Part shown: positions 46,283 to 56,083 of the stretch, one piece after another | Layout of the letters: every line of letters starts with the position of its first letter | How positions within the stretch are numbered: position 1 is the stretch's first letter | From: Caminicella sporogenes DSM 14501 | GTDB lineage: Bacteria; Bacillota; Clostridia; Peptostreptococcales; Caminicellaceae | Direction: 5' to 3' | Assembly (NCBI RefSeq): GCF_900142285.1 | Contig: NZ_FRAJ01000003.1 | Location: 124,001-188,000 of the forward strand | DNA length: 64,000 bases | The notes under the pieces: generated by a model | Database searches by the model: none | What the model was told of the DNA's origin: nothing | Seen by the model: only the letters and a program-made list of their open reading frames with translations | Position numbers and translations under genes: made by a program

Positions 46283-47461
46283 TTAATTTTCACTTAATAA
46301 TGCTTCAATAAATTCTTCTGGTTCAAAAGGTTGTAAATCCTCTTTACCTTCTCCAATACCTATAAGTTTTACAGGAACATCCAATTCTGACGTAATACCT
46401 AAAATAACTCCTCCTTTTGCAGTACCATCAAGTTTTGTTAGTACAATCCCCGTTATATTTGCAGCTTCTTTAAAAGTCTTAGCTTGTTGTATAGCGTTTT
46501 GACCTGTTGTAGCATCTAAAACTAATAAAACTTCTCTTTTGGCTTCGGGATACTCCCTATCTATTATTTTAAATATTTTTGACAATTCATTCATTAAATT
46601 CTTCTTATTATGAAGTCTACCAGCTGTATCGCATATTAACACATCTATTTTTCTCGCTTTAGCAGCTTGTATTGCATCAAAAACTACTGCTCCCGGGTCA
46701 GAACCTTCACTCTGATGAACTACATTAACTCCTATTCTTTCGCCCCAAACTTTAAGCTGGTCTATTGCAGCAGCTCTAAAAGTATCCCCTGCAGCAAGCA
46801 AAACTTTTTTTCCTTGACTTTTTAAATTATATGCTATTTTGCCAATAGAAGTAGTCTTTCCAACTCCATTTACACCTATTACAAGAATAATAGCTGGAGA
46901 TGGAGAAATATTCAAACTACTGTCTTTAGATGTAGTAAGAAATTCTATCATTACTTCCTTCAATACTTCTTTTACTTCACTAGTTTCTGAAATTTTTCTG
47001 TCATTTATTTTTTCTCTTAATTTATCCATTATTTTAAGTGTAGTATCCATACCTACATCTGACATAATAAGTATTTCTTCCAATTCTTCTAAAAATTCTT
47101 CATCTATTTTTTTATATGATTTCAATAAAGTATCTATCTTTTCAGTAATTCCCTGTCTAGTCTTTAATAATCCCTTCTTCAATCTACTGAAAAAAGATAG
47201 TTTGTTATTTTCTTTTTGAGATTCTTCATTTGCATCTTCTACATCTTCTGTATGTTCAACTGTTTTATCTAGTGCTACTTCTTCTTTTATATTTTCTTTT
47301 TCATATACAGGAGTATTATCAGTATCTACATTTGAATTTTCTAATATTTCCTCTTGCTCTTCCAAAATAATATCATTTTCAACAATATTATCTTCTGTTA
47401 AATTATTATTTTCTTTTGAATCATTATTTTTTATAAATTTTTTCAAAAATTTCTTTAACAT
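46283..47461 (-). CDS. ftsY: Signal recognition particle receptor FtsY
   Basis: 392 residues. The first ~90 residues are an acidic, low-complexity A domain; the NG GTPase domain has GVNGVGKTTSIGKIAYN, DTAGRLHNKKN and TKLDGTAKGGV. It docks the ribosome-Ffh complex at the membrane. It follows smc by 16 bases. Confidence 0.98.
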   Translation of the reverse strand: MLKKFLKKFIKNNDSKENNNLTEDNIVENDIILEEQEEILENSNVDTDNTPVYEKENIKEEVALDKTVEHTEDVEDANEESQKENNKLSFFSRLKKGLLKTRQGITEKIDTLLKSYKKIDEEFLEELEEILIMSDVGMDTTLKIMDKLREKINDRKISETSEVKEVLKEVMIEFLTTSKDSSLNISPSPAIILVIGVNGVGKTTSIGKIAYNLKSQGKKVLLAAGDTFRAAAIDQLKVWGERIGVNVVHQSEGSDPGAVVFDAIQAAKARKIDVLICDTAGRLHNKKNLMNELSKIFKIIDREYPEAKREVLLVLDATTGQNAIQQAKTFKEAANITGIVLTKLDGTAKGGVILGITSELDVPVKLIGIGEGKEDLQPFEPEEFIEALLSEN

Positions 47462-47477
47462 ATTTTTATACCTCCAT

Positions 47478-50400
47478 TTAACTTGCTTTTTCAGTTAATT
47501 TTACAGAAACTACTTTAGAAACACCATATTCTTGCATAGTTACACCGTATAAATAATCTATTATTTCCATAGTTCCCTTTCTATGAGTTATAATTATAAA
47601 CTGAGAATTTTTAGAAAACTCCTTTAAAAAGTCAGCAAATCTATATATATTAGCATCATCTAAAGCAGCTTCTATTTCATCTAATATACAAAATGGCGTT
47701 GGTTTTGTCTTTAATATGGAAAATAAGAGAGCTATAGCTGTTAGTGCCTTTTCTCCACCAGATAACAAATTTAAATTTTGCAATTTTTTACCCGGTGGCT
47801 GAGCAATTATTTCTATATTGCTTTCTAAAACATTGGATTTATCTTCCAAAATCAATTTAGCCCTTCCGCCATTAAACAACTTATTGAAAATAATGCTAAA
47901 ACTTTCATTTATTTTATTAAAACTATCTAAAAACTGTTTATTCATAGTACTTTCTAACTCTACTATGACTTTATTTAAAGATTCTTTTGCTTTTATAAGG
48001 TCTTCTTTTTGATTTTTTAAAAAATCGTACCTTTCTATCAATTCTTCATATTCTTTAATAGAATTAATATTTACTTGACCGAGTCCTTTAATTTCACCTT
48101 TTATATACTTTATCTTTTCTAATATATCAGAATAGTCCTCAATTTCTTTCTTGTATTTAATAGCATCAGTCAAACTCAATTCATATTTTTCCCAAATTTT
48201 TTTTACAATTGAATCTCTTTGTAATTCAAACCTAGTCTTTCTTACCTCTATTTTATGCAGACTTTCTTTTAGTTCATTGATAGCCTTATTTATAGATTTT
48301 ATTTCATCAACTAAAATTTTATTTTCCTTTAATAAATCAGTTTTTTCACTGTCATATTTATTGATATTATACTCTAATTGCTTAAATAAAACATTATTAT
48401 CATTAATTAACAACTCTATCTCTTTGAGCTTAGCAGAATAATCTTTTTTACTTTTTTCTAAACAAGTAAGTTCTTCTTTTCTACTTAACTTATCATCATC
48501 ACAAGTCTTAATAGAATTATTTATTCTGTTAATTTCAGCAATAATATTTTCCTTCTTTTCATTTAAAGAAGCTAAAGTAACTTTTAAAGTAGTAATTTTT
48601 TCTTTAACATTTTCTAAGTCTCTATGACTTTTAGATATACATTCTAATTTTTTATTTATATCATTTTGCAATTTTAAATTTTGTTTTTCTAAGACTTCTA
48701 TATTATGCCTTTTTTTCTCAATTGACATCTCTATATCTTTTAAATCACTACTTAATTCATCGTATTCACTTTTTAAATTTGATTTGTTTGATTTGATATT
48801 ATTTAATTCATTTTTTAAATAAGTATATGAATTTTCTTTTTTAAATAATAACATCTTTAATCTTTCAATTTCTTCATGATTTAAATTTATTTTTTTCTCT
48901 AACTTTTCTAATTCAATTTTATAAGTACTTATTTTTTCACTATAAGAATTTATTGTATTTGACAATTTTTCAATTTCATCATTTAAATCTTCTATTTTTC
49001 TCTTTCGAATAAATACATTTATTCCCTTTGCTTTATAACTTCCACCCGTAATAGTTCCACTAGGATTGATAACATCTCCATCAACTGTTACTATTTTATA
49101 TGTTTTTATAATTTTAGATATTTCTATTGCAGTATCAATATTATCTACTATAATAACTTTTCCCAATAAATACTCAAACAATCTTTCATATTTCTTATCA
49201 AAATTTATAAGCTCATTAGCTCTACCTATTACACCCGATAATTTTTTAAAATTTAAAACTTTATCACCTTTATTGTTTTTTATATAAATATTTGATAAAG
49301 GAAGAAAAGTAACTCTACCAATACTATTTTCTTTTAAATATTTTATTACACGTTTTGCTTCTTCCTGTTTATTACAAACAATATACTGCATTGAATATCC
49401 AAGTGCAACTTCCATTGCAATTTCTAATCCTCTTGGAATAGTCATGAGTTCTGCTACAACGCCATGGATTCCATTCCCTATATTGCTTTTTTTACATATT
49501 TCCAATGTCTTTTTTACACTGCTATTAAAACCTTCATAAGATTTGTCCATCTCTTCAAGTAATTTTTTTTCAGATATACACTTATTTAAACTATTTTTTT
49601 TCTCTTCAAAAGATACTAATAAATTATTGTACTTATTCAAAAGCTCATCTCTTCTATTTTGAAAATCATTTTTTTTATCCTGTTTTTGAAGTATAGATTT
49701 ATTTATATTTTTTAATTCTTCATCTAATGTTTGTATATCAAAATTTAAAGAATCTTCTCTTTCCTTTAATTCCCTATTATCTTCCTGTATTTTTCTAATT
49801 CTCTTTAAAATACTTTCCTTAATAGAACTCATACTGCTTATTTCACTTTTAGTAGAAGAAATTTTATTCAATATTTCTATAACTTCACTCTTTAAATTTT
49901 CAATAAACAGCTCATCTTCATTTAAAGATGAAGTAGAAGATTTATATTTTTCTGTTTCAAGTTTCAAATTTTCCGTACTTTCTCTTATATTTTTTTCTAA
50001 ATTTTCTCTTTCATTTAATAAATTTTCTAGCTGCTTATTTAATACATTTTTTTGCAACTCTAGCTCATTTATTTCTTTAGAAATCCTTATAACATTGTTT
50101 TCTGTATTTTGAATTTTTTCATTGTATAAAATTTTATCGCCTTCTAATTTTTTTATTGTGCTGGATATTTCAAAATAATTACTCTTCATCTTTTTTATTT
50201 CATTTTCTATATTGTCTATCATCAGCTGTATTTTTTCTTGTTTTTCTATAAGATTTTTTCTATTTTTTAAATAATTATTTAATTGATTTTCAACTATATT
50301 TAATTGTTTTTGTTCAGCCTTTAATTTGTTTTCTGTTTGTTCTATTTCATTCAAAAATAAGTTAAGCTCTAAATCCTTAAGTTTTTCACTTAATTCTAAA

Positions 50401-51044
50401 TACTTTTTTGCTTTCTCACTTTGCTGTTTTAAAGGTTTTACCCTAGACTCTAATTCTCCAATAATGTCATTTATTCTCACTATATTTTGGTATGTATTCT
50501 CAAGTTTTTTTTCAGCTTCAGCTTTTCTCGCTTTATATTTTACAATTCCTGCAGCTTCTTCAAATATTTGTCTTCTATCTTCTGTCTTACTGCTTAGTAT
50601 GCTGTCTATTTGCCCTTGTCCAATAAGAGAATAACCATCTATTCCTATACCTGTATCCATCAATAATTCCTTTATATCTTTTAATCTGCAAGGTGTTTTA
50701 TTTATTAAATATTCACTTTCTCCAGAGCGATAAATCCTTCTAGTTATCGTTACCTCTGAATAATCTATAGGAAGTAACTTATCACTATTATCAAAAGATA
50801 ATGATACCTCAGCCATTCCTAAAGGTCTTCTATGGCTTGTACCATTAAATATTACATCTTCCATTTTACTGCCTCTTAATGTCTTTGCACTTTGTTCTCC
50901 CAAAACCCATCTTACCGCATCTATAATATTGCTTTTGCCGCTTCCATTTGGTCCCACTATTCCAGTTATACCTTTTTTAAAATCAATTTCTATTTTATCT
51001 GCAAAGGATTTAAATCCGTAAATTTCAAGTTTTTTAAGGTACAA
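47478..51044 (-). CDS. smc: Chromosome condensation ATPase SMC
   Basis: 1188 residues, TTG start behind AGAGGTGTAGG. Walker A (GIVGPNGSGKSNIIDAVRW) near residue 30, coiled coils at about 170-500 and 680-1020, a hinge at about 515-670 (GIHGVVAELM, VTVDGDVINPSGTITGGSYK), the signature LLSGGEKALTAIALLF and Walker B PFCILDEIEAALDDANI. Forms the condensin with ScpA and ScpB, which are not in the window. Confidence 0.98.
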   Translation of the reverse strand: MYLKKLEIYGFKSFADKIEIDFKKGITGIVGPNGSGKSNIIDAVRWVLGEQSAKTLRGSKMEDVIFNGTSHRRPLGMAEVSLSFDNSDKLLPIDYSEVTITRRIYRSGESEYLINKTPCRLKDIKELLMDTGIGIDGYSLIGQGQIDSILSSKTEDRRQIFEEAAGIVKYKARKAEAEKKLENTYQNIVRINDIIGELESRVKPLKQQSEKAKKYLELSEKLKDLELNLFLNEIEQTENKLKAEQKQLNIVENQLNNYLKNRKNLIEKQEKIQLMIDNIENEIKKMKSNYFEISSTIKKLEGDKILYNEKIQNTENNVIRISKEINELELQKNVLNKQLENLLNERENLEKNIRESTENLKLETEKYKSSTSSLNEDELFIENLKSEVIEILNKISSTKSEISSMSSIKESILKRIRKIQEDNRELKEREDSLNFDIQTLDEELKNINKSILQKQDKKNDFQNRRDELLNKYNNLLVSFEEKKNSLNKCISEKKLLEEMDKSYEGFNSSVKKTLEICKKSNIGNGIHGVVAELMTIPRGLEIAMEVALGYSMQYIVCNKQEEAKRVIKYLKENSIGRVTFLPLSNIYIKNNKGDKVLNFKKLSGVIGRANELINFDKKYERLFEYLLGKVIIVDNIDTAIEISKIIKTYKIVTVDGDVINPSGTITGGSYKAKGINVFIRKRKIEDLNDEIEKLSNTINSYSEKISTYKIELEKLEKKINLNHEEIERLKMLLFKKENSYTYLKNELNNIKSNKSNLKSEYDELSSDLKDIEMSIEKKRHNIEVLEKQNLKLQNDINKKLECISKSHRDLENVKEKITTLKVTLASLNEKKENIIAEINRINNSIKTCDDDKLSRKEELTCLEKSKKDYSAKLKEIELLINDNNVLFKQLEYNINKYDSEKTDLLKENKILVDEIKSINKAINELKESLHKIEVRKTRFELQRDSIVKKIWEKYELSLTDAIKYKKEIEDYSDILEKIKYIKGEIKGLGQVNINSIKEYEELIERYDFLKNQKEDLIKAKESLNKVIVELESTMNKQFLDSFNKINESFSIIFNKLFNGGRAKLILEDKSNVLESNIEIIAQPPGKKLQNLNLLSGGEKALTAIALLFSILKTKPTPFCILDEIEAALDDANIYRFADFLKEFSKNSQFIIITHRKGTMEIIDYLYGVTMQEYGVSKVVSVKLTEKAS

Positions 51045-51127
51045 TTCCTACACCTCTTTTTAAATCTGTTATGTCATATAATTTTCACATTTTAAACTAT
51101 TGTATCTATGTATAAATGCACTCTAAC

Positions 51128-51157
51128 ATTTTATCATAATTTACTTAATAATATCAA
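51128..51157 (-). promoter_or_regulatory. Candidate smc-ftsY promoter
   Basis: TTGATA (-35) and TAAAAT (-10) spaced by 18 bases on the minus strand, in the 125-base gap before smc. The spacing is one base over ideal and the region is AT-rich. Confidence 0.5.
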
Positions 51158-51169
51158 AATTTATCAGTA

Positions 51170-52225
51170 TTACTGAAATTTTATAGTAAATGTATCATTG
51201 TTGTTTAAACTTAACTTTATAATATCTTTTAAAATAGAATTATCTTCTTTTATTTTTATAGAACCAATGTTGAATTTTTCTTTAATATAATTAATATTCT
51301 CTTTTTTATTTCCTACTACAAAAGATATATTCTTTGAATTCACTATAAATATTAATTCTCGTACTTTTTTTTCATATTTGGATAATACATCAACAATTTT
51401 ATCTCTAATTAATGAAGATATAACTAATTGTCTAAAAGAAGGATGAAATGGTCCTGCTACAACATCTTTTCCTTCCATAATATTATCAGTTGGCTGAAGT
51501 CCCATTCTTATTACTTTTATATTATTTTTACTAAATATTTTATATAATTCTTTACATATTTCAACTGCTTCATTTAAAGTAAGAGGATTATATATTCCTT
51601 TAAGATACATCTTTTCAAGATTAGTACCTTTTATTACTAAAGTAGGATAAATTCTAACAAAATTTGGATTACATGAAACAATTCTATTTGCAGTTTTAAC
51701 AGATTTTTGAATATTATCACCCGGTAGACCTATCATCATCTGCAAGCCAAGTTTAAAATCAAATTTTTTTATAAGCTTTGAAGCGGCTATTACATCTTCA
51801 GCAGAATGTCCTCTAAAACTCTGCTTTAAAACATCATTATCTAAAGACTGAACACCTAATTCAATTATCGAAACATTAAATTTCTTTAGATTTTCAAGTA
51901 TTTTTTCATCAATATAATCCGGTCTGGTAGAAAGTCTTATATCTTTTATTACTCCTCTTTTATACCATTTATCTGCAGCACTTAGAAGCTCCCTTTGTTT
52001 TTCAATATTTATTCCAGTAAAACTGCCACCAAAAAACGCTACTTCAATATGTTTATCATAGGAAACACCAATAGTTCTTATATGATTTTCTATAATATTT
52101 TCAACATCTCTATATGATATTGTCGTATCTACTCCAGTAATTTTTCTCTGATTGCAAAATACACAATCAAAAGGACATCCTTCATGCGGTACAAATATCG
52201 GAATAATATAATGTTTTTTACTCAA
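51170..52225 (-). CDS. Stand-alone radical SAM protein, Elp3-related, no acetyltransferase domain
   Basis: About 351 residues from the TTG at 52225, with AAAAGGTG nine bases upstream; it overlaps the rnc end by 8 bases. The [4Fe-4S] motif is Cys17-x3-Cys21-x2-Cys24 (HEGCPFDCVFCNQRK), and FFGGSFTGI and LGVQSLDNDVLKQSFRGHS mark the Elp3-like radical SAM group (COG1243). Elp3 proper adds a C-terminal GNAT domain; here the C-terminal ~90 residues are a short unrelated beta-rich tail. Substrate unknown. The rnc-radical SAM-smc order recurs in Clostridia. Confidence 0.88.
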   Translation of the reverse strand: MSKKHYIIPIFVPHEGCPFDCVFCNQRKITGVDTTISYRDVENIIENHIRTIGVSYDKHIEVAFFGGSFTGINIEKQRELLSAADKWYKRGVIKDIRLSTRPDYIDEKILENLKKFNVSIIELGVQSLDNDVLKQSFRGHSAEDVIAASKLIKKFDFKLGLQMMIGLPGDNIQKSVKTANRIVSCNPNFVRIYPTLVIKGTNLEKMYLKGIYNPLTLNEAVEICKELYKIFSKNNIKVIRMGLQPTDNIMEGKDVVAGPFHPSFRQLVISSLIRDKIVDVLSKYEKKVRELIFIVNSKNISFVVGNKKENINYIKEKFNIGSIKIKEDNSILKDIIKLSLNNNDTFTIKFQ

Positions 52226-52922
52226 TGTCCAACACACCTTTTAGAGCCATTTTAGCTGCACTTTGTTCTGATTCTTTTTTACTTTTTCCGCTACCATAAC
52301 CTATTATTTCATCATTCTTTTTAACTTGCGTATAAAAAATTTTATTATGATCAGGTCCTTTTTCTTTAACTACTTCATAAGTAATTTTAATATTATTTTC
52401 ATTTTGAAGTATTTCTTGAAGTTTTGTCTTATAATCTATAAATATTTTCCCATTTACAGCATCTTCTATTACTTTAGACATTTGTTTCAATACAAAATCT
52501 CTTGCCTTTTCGAGCCCCCCATCTAAATATATAGCTCCTATCACAGCTTCAAAAGCATCTGCTAAAATAGATGTTCTATCTTTTCCACCTGTACTTTTTT
52601 CCCCTTTTCCAAGTAGTAAAAAATCTCCTAATTTAATATCTCTAGCACAATCTGATAAAGTAGGTTCACAAACTATTTTTGCTCTTGTTTTAGTTAAATC
52701 CCCTTCAGGCAAATTAGGATATTTTCTAAACAAATAATCACTAATTATAATACTAAGTACTGCATCACCAAGAAATTCAAGCCTTTCATTATATTTATAA
52801 TTCTTTTTCTTTTTTTCATTTGCATATGAACTATGTGTCAATGCTTCTAATAACAGCTCTTTATCTTTAAAAGTATAATTTATAACTGTTTCAAATTTTA
52901 AAATATCAATATTATTATCCAC
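52218..52922 (-). CDS. rnc: Ribonuclease III
   Basis: About 234 residues from the GTG at 52922, seven bases after AGGAGG. The endonuclease domain has NERLEFLGDAVLSIIISDYL, and acidic catalytic residues recur in DAFEAVIGAIYLDGG. A C-terminal double-stranded-RNA-binding domain (about 160-232) follows. It processes rRNA and structured mRNA. It has its own likely promoter after the fabF terminator. Confidence 0.97.
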   Translation of the reverse strand: MDNNIDILKFETVINYTFKDKELLLEALTHSSYANEKKKKNYKYNERLEFLGDAVLSIIISDYLFRKYPNLPEGDLTKTRAKIVCEPTLSDCARDIKLGDFLLLGKGEKSTGGKDRTSILADAFEAVIGAIYLDGGLEKARDFVLKQMSKVIEDAVNGKIFIDYKTKLQEILQNENNIKITYEVVKEKGPDHNKIFYTQVKKNDEIIGYGSGKSKKESEQSAAKMALKGVLDIE

Positions 52923-52957
52923 AATCAATCCTCCTAACGAAAAGACTTTTGGGATAC

Positions 52958-52986
52958 ATTTTACAAAAGAGCAAAAAATATTCCAA
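52958..52986 (-). promoter_or_regulatory. Candidate rnc promoter
   Basis: TTGGAA (-35) and TAAAAT (-10) spaced by 17 bases on the minus strand, between the fabF terminator and the rnc ribosome binding site. Confidence 0.6.
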
Positions 52987-53040
52987 ATGCCTTTTTAAAG
53001 TCTATTTATATTCTATACTTTTTTAAAAAGAAATAAAAGA

Positions 53041-53077
53041 AAAAAATAAAAGTAAGCCATTAAACAGGCTCACTTTT
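53041..53077 (-). terminator. fabF intrinsic terminator
   Basis: Stem aaaagtaagcc / ggctcactttt (11 pairs, one G-U) with an 8-base loop, followed on the minus strand by a T-rich run (TTTTATTTTTTTC). Part of the fabF stop codon falls in the stem. It separates the fab operon from rnc. Confidence 0.9.
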
Positions 53078-54320
53078 ATTTTGTATACTTTTTAAATATT
53101 AAAGTTGCATTATGCCCACCAAATCCTAATGAATTAGATAATGCATAATTAACAGTTCTTTCTATTCCCTTATTAGGTACATAATCTAAATCTAATTCTG
53201 GGTCTGGATTTGTTAAATTAATTGTTGGCGGAATAAAACTATTTTCTATAGCCAACAAACAAGCTATAGCTTCTATTGAACCTGCAGCACCCAACAAATG
53301 ACCTGTCATTGATTTAGTAGAACTTACAGATAGCTCATAAGCATGTTTCTCAAAGACACTTTTTATAGCCATTGTTTCAAATTTATCATTATATGGAGTA
53401 GATGTTCCATGAGCATTTATATAATCAATATCTTCTGGATTTATTTCTGCATCTTCTAGAGCTAAACGCATTGCTCTTGCAGCCCCTTCTCCTTCAGGTG
53501 CAGGTGCTGTTATATGATAAGCATCAGCAGACATTCCAAATCCAACTACTTCTCCATATATTCTTGCACCACGATTTAATGCATGTTCTAATTCTTCCAT
53601 TATTATTATACCTGAACCTTCTCCCATTACAAAACCATCTCTTTCTCTATCGAAAGGTCTACTTGCAGTTTTAGGGTCATCATTTCTTGTTGATAATGCC
53701 TTCATACTACAAAAACCTGCCATAGCTAAAGGTGTTATTGCTGCTTCAGCACCACCAGCTATCATTATATCCGCATCGCCTCTTTGAATTATTTTAAATG
53801 CATCTCCAATAGCATGAGTTGATGATGCACAAGCTGTAACAATTGTAGCATTTGGTCCTTTAGCTCCAAAATGCATTGATATGTAACCTGCTCCAATGTT
53901 TGAAATCATCATTGGAACAAAAAATGGGCTAACTCTTCGTGGTCCTTTTTTTAATAATTTTTGATGTTCTTTTTCAAGAGTTTCTATTCCTCCAACTCCA
54001 GAACCTAATACAACACCAAATCTATCTCTATTTATTTTATCTAAATCAATTTTAGAATCTTCAACAGCCATTTTAGATGCTGCAATAGCAAATTGAGTAA
54101 ATCTATCCATTCTTTTAGCTTCTTTTTTATCTATATAATCATGTGGGTCAAAATCTTTTACTTCTGCGGCAATTTGTGCTGATAATTCAGAAGCATCAAA
54201 TCTCGTTATTTTATCTACTCCATTTACACCATTTTTTAGAGATTCCCAATAATTTTCTTTTCCATTTCCAATTGGTGAAATTACACCAATTCCTGTAACA
54301 ACTACTCTTTTTCTACTCAA
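53076..54320 (-). CDS. fabF: 3-oxoacyl-[ACP] synthase II
   Basis: 414 residues, TTG start behind AGGAGG. Catalytic Cys lies in [13 protein letters not shown], and the two histidines are in [11 protein letters not shown] and [13 protein letters not shown]. It elongates acyl-ACP with malonyl-ACP. It is the last gene of the fapR-led operon. Acyl carrier protein, usually encoded just before it, is missing. Confidence 0.97.
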   Translation of the reverse strand: MSRKRVVVTGIGVISPIGNGKENYWESLKNGVNGVDKITRFDASELSAQIAAEVKDFDPHDYIDKKEAKRMDRFTQFAIAASKMAVEDSKIDLDKINRDRFGVVLGSGVGGIETLEKEHQKLLKKGPRRVSPFFVPMMISNIGAGYISMHFGAKGPNATIVTACASSTHAIGDAFKIIQRGDADIMIAGGAEAAITPLAMAGFCSMKALSTRNDDPKTASRPFDRERDGFVMGEGSGIIIMEELEHALNRGARIYGEVVGFGMSADAYHITAPAPEGEGAARAMRLALEDAEINPEDIDYINAHGTSTPYNDKFETMAIKSVFEKHAYELSVSSTKSMTGHLLGAAGSIEAIACLLAIENSFIPPTINLTNPDPELDLDYVPNKGIERTVNYALSNSLGFGGHNATLIFKKYTK

Positions 54321-54356
54321 TTTAATTCCTCCTATACGATTTAATTAATCTTAAAG

Positions 54357-55100
54357 TTACATCACCATTCCACCGTCAACGTTTATAACTTGACCTGTTA
54401 TATAATTTGCTTCTTCAGATGCAAGGAAAGCAACAACATTTGCAACATCTTCTGGTTTTCCAAATCTTGCAATAGGAATATTTTTCTTGTAGTTTTCAAT
54501 AACATCAGCAGGAAGTTTATCTGTCATTTCAGTTTCAATAAAACCGGGTGCAACAGCATTCACAGTAATTCCTCTTGCTGCTAGTTCTTTTGCAGCTGAC
54601 TTTGTAAATCCTATTACTCCTGCTTTTGATGCAGAATAATTTGCCTGTCCTGCATTCCCTATAATGCCAACTACTGACGCAACATTAATTATTTTACCTG
54701 ACCTTTGCTTCATCATTTTTTTTCCAACTAATTTCGTACATAAATATGTACCTTTAAGATTAATATTTATTACCTTATCCCAATCTTCATCTTTCATTCT
54801 AATTAAAAGACCATCTCTAGTAATTCCTGCATTGTTTACTAAAATATCTATACTTTCAAAATTTTTGCTAACTTCTTTTACTAAATTTGCTACATCATCA
54901 GGATTTGAAACATCAGCTTTAATTGCAATAGCCTTTCTTCCCATACTTTTTATTTTTTCAACAACTTCTTGAGCTTTTTCAAAATTACTAGTATAATTCA
55001 CTACTATATCTGCACCTTTTTCTGCTAGTTTTAAAGCTATAGCTTTTCCTATACCTCTTGACCCACCAGTTACAATAGCTGTTTTACCAGATAAATTCAT
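54357..55100 (-). CDS. fabG: 3-oxoacyl-[ACP] reductase
   Basis: 247 residues from the ATG at 55100 (MNLSGKTAIVTGG); a TTG one codon earlier is also possible behind GGGGGT. NADPH motif GGSRGIGKAIA, the catalytic Tyr/Lys motif YSASKAGVIGFTKS and NNAGITRDGLLIRMKDEDWD are all intact. It performs the first reduction in each elongation cycle. Confidence 0.97.
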   Translation of the reverse strand: MNLSGKTAIVTGGSRGIGKAIALKLAEKGADIVVNYTSNFEKAQEVVEKIKSMGRKAIAIKADVSNPDDVANLVKEVSKNFESIDILVNNAGITRDGLLIRMKDEDWDKVININLKGTYLCTKLVGKKMMKQRSGKIINVASVVGIIGNAGQANYSASKAGVIGFTKSAAKELAARGITVNAVAPGFIETEMTDKLPADVIENYKKNIPIARFGKPEDVANVVAFLASEEANYITGQVINVDGGMVM

Positions 55101-55130
55101 CAATACTATTACCCCCAATTAACATTTAAT

Positions 55131-56066
55131 TTATTTTGTTAAAGATTTTATAGTCTTTTCTAAAGAAGCTATATCTTCTACATTTAAAATAGTAACTTTT
55201 TTTGAAATTCTTTTAATAAATCCAGATAGAGCTTTCCCCGGTCCAGCTTCTATAAAAGTATCTACTCCATCTTCTATCATTTTCTTTACTGAATCTTCCC
55301 AAAGTACAGGACTGCTAACTTGTCTAATAAGTAATTCCTTTACACTTTCAATAGATTTATAATAATCTGCTGTTACATTAGCAACAACCGGAATATTAAA
55401 GTTTGATAACTCTATATTATCTAATTCTTTAGCTAGTTTTTCACCTGCACCTTTTAACATGCTTGAATGAAAAGGTGCAGATACATTCAAGATTACAGCT
55501 TTTTTCGCTCCTAATTCCTTTCCTATTTCAACTGCTCTTTCAACAGCTTTCACTTCCCCAGAAATAACTATTTGAACTGGAGAATTGAAATTGGCAGGTT
55601 CAACTATACCAACTTCTGAAGCCTTCTCACATGCCTCTAAAACTTTTTCTCTTTCAAGTCCTATAAAAGCTGCCATTGTACCTACTCCTATAGGTACTTC
55701 TTCCTGCATATACTTACCTCTCAATTTTACCACTCTTACTGCATCTTTAAAATCTATTACTCCTGCTGCAACGAGAGCTGAATATTCTCCTAAACTTAAT
55801 CCAGCAACTACATCTGGAAAAATTCCCTTTTCTTTTAAAACTTCATATACAGCTATACTAGCTGTTAATATTGCAGGTTGAGTATTTTCTGTCTTTTTAA
55901 GTTCTTCTTCTGGACCTTCAAAACACAACTTTTTCATATCATAGCCAATGGCACTTGAAGCTTTTTCAAAAATTTTATCTGCTACTTCAAAATTATCAAC
56001 TAATTCTCTACCCATTCCAACATATTGTGCTCCCTGTCCGGGAAAGACAAAAGCTATTTTACCCAT
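55131..56066 (-). CDS. fabD: Malonyl-CoA:ACP transacylase
   Basis: 311 residues from the ATG at 56066, five bases after AGGAGGGG. FPGQGAQYVGMG at the N-terminus, the nucleophile in GLSLGEYSALVAAG, and the conserved His in SAPFHSSMLKGAGE. It loads malonyl groups on ACP. Confidence 0.97.
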   Translation of the reverse strand: MGKIAFVFPGQGAQYVGMGRELVDNFEVADKIFEKASSAIGYDMKKLCFEGPEEELKKTENTQPAILTASIAVYEVLKEKGIFPDVVAGLSLGEYSALVAAGVIDFKDAVRVVKLRGKYMQEEVPIGVGTMAAFIGLEREKVLEACEKASEVGIVEPANFNSPVQIVISGEVKAVERAVEIGKELGAKKAVILNVSAPFHSSMLKGAGEKLAKELDNIELSNFNIPVVANVTADYYKSIESVKELLIRQVSSPVLWEDSVKKMIEDGVDTFIEAGPGKALSGFIKRISKKVTILNVEDIASLEKTIKSLTK

Positions 56067-56083
56067 GATTTCCCCTCCTAATA

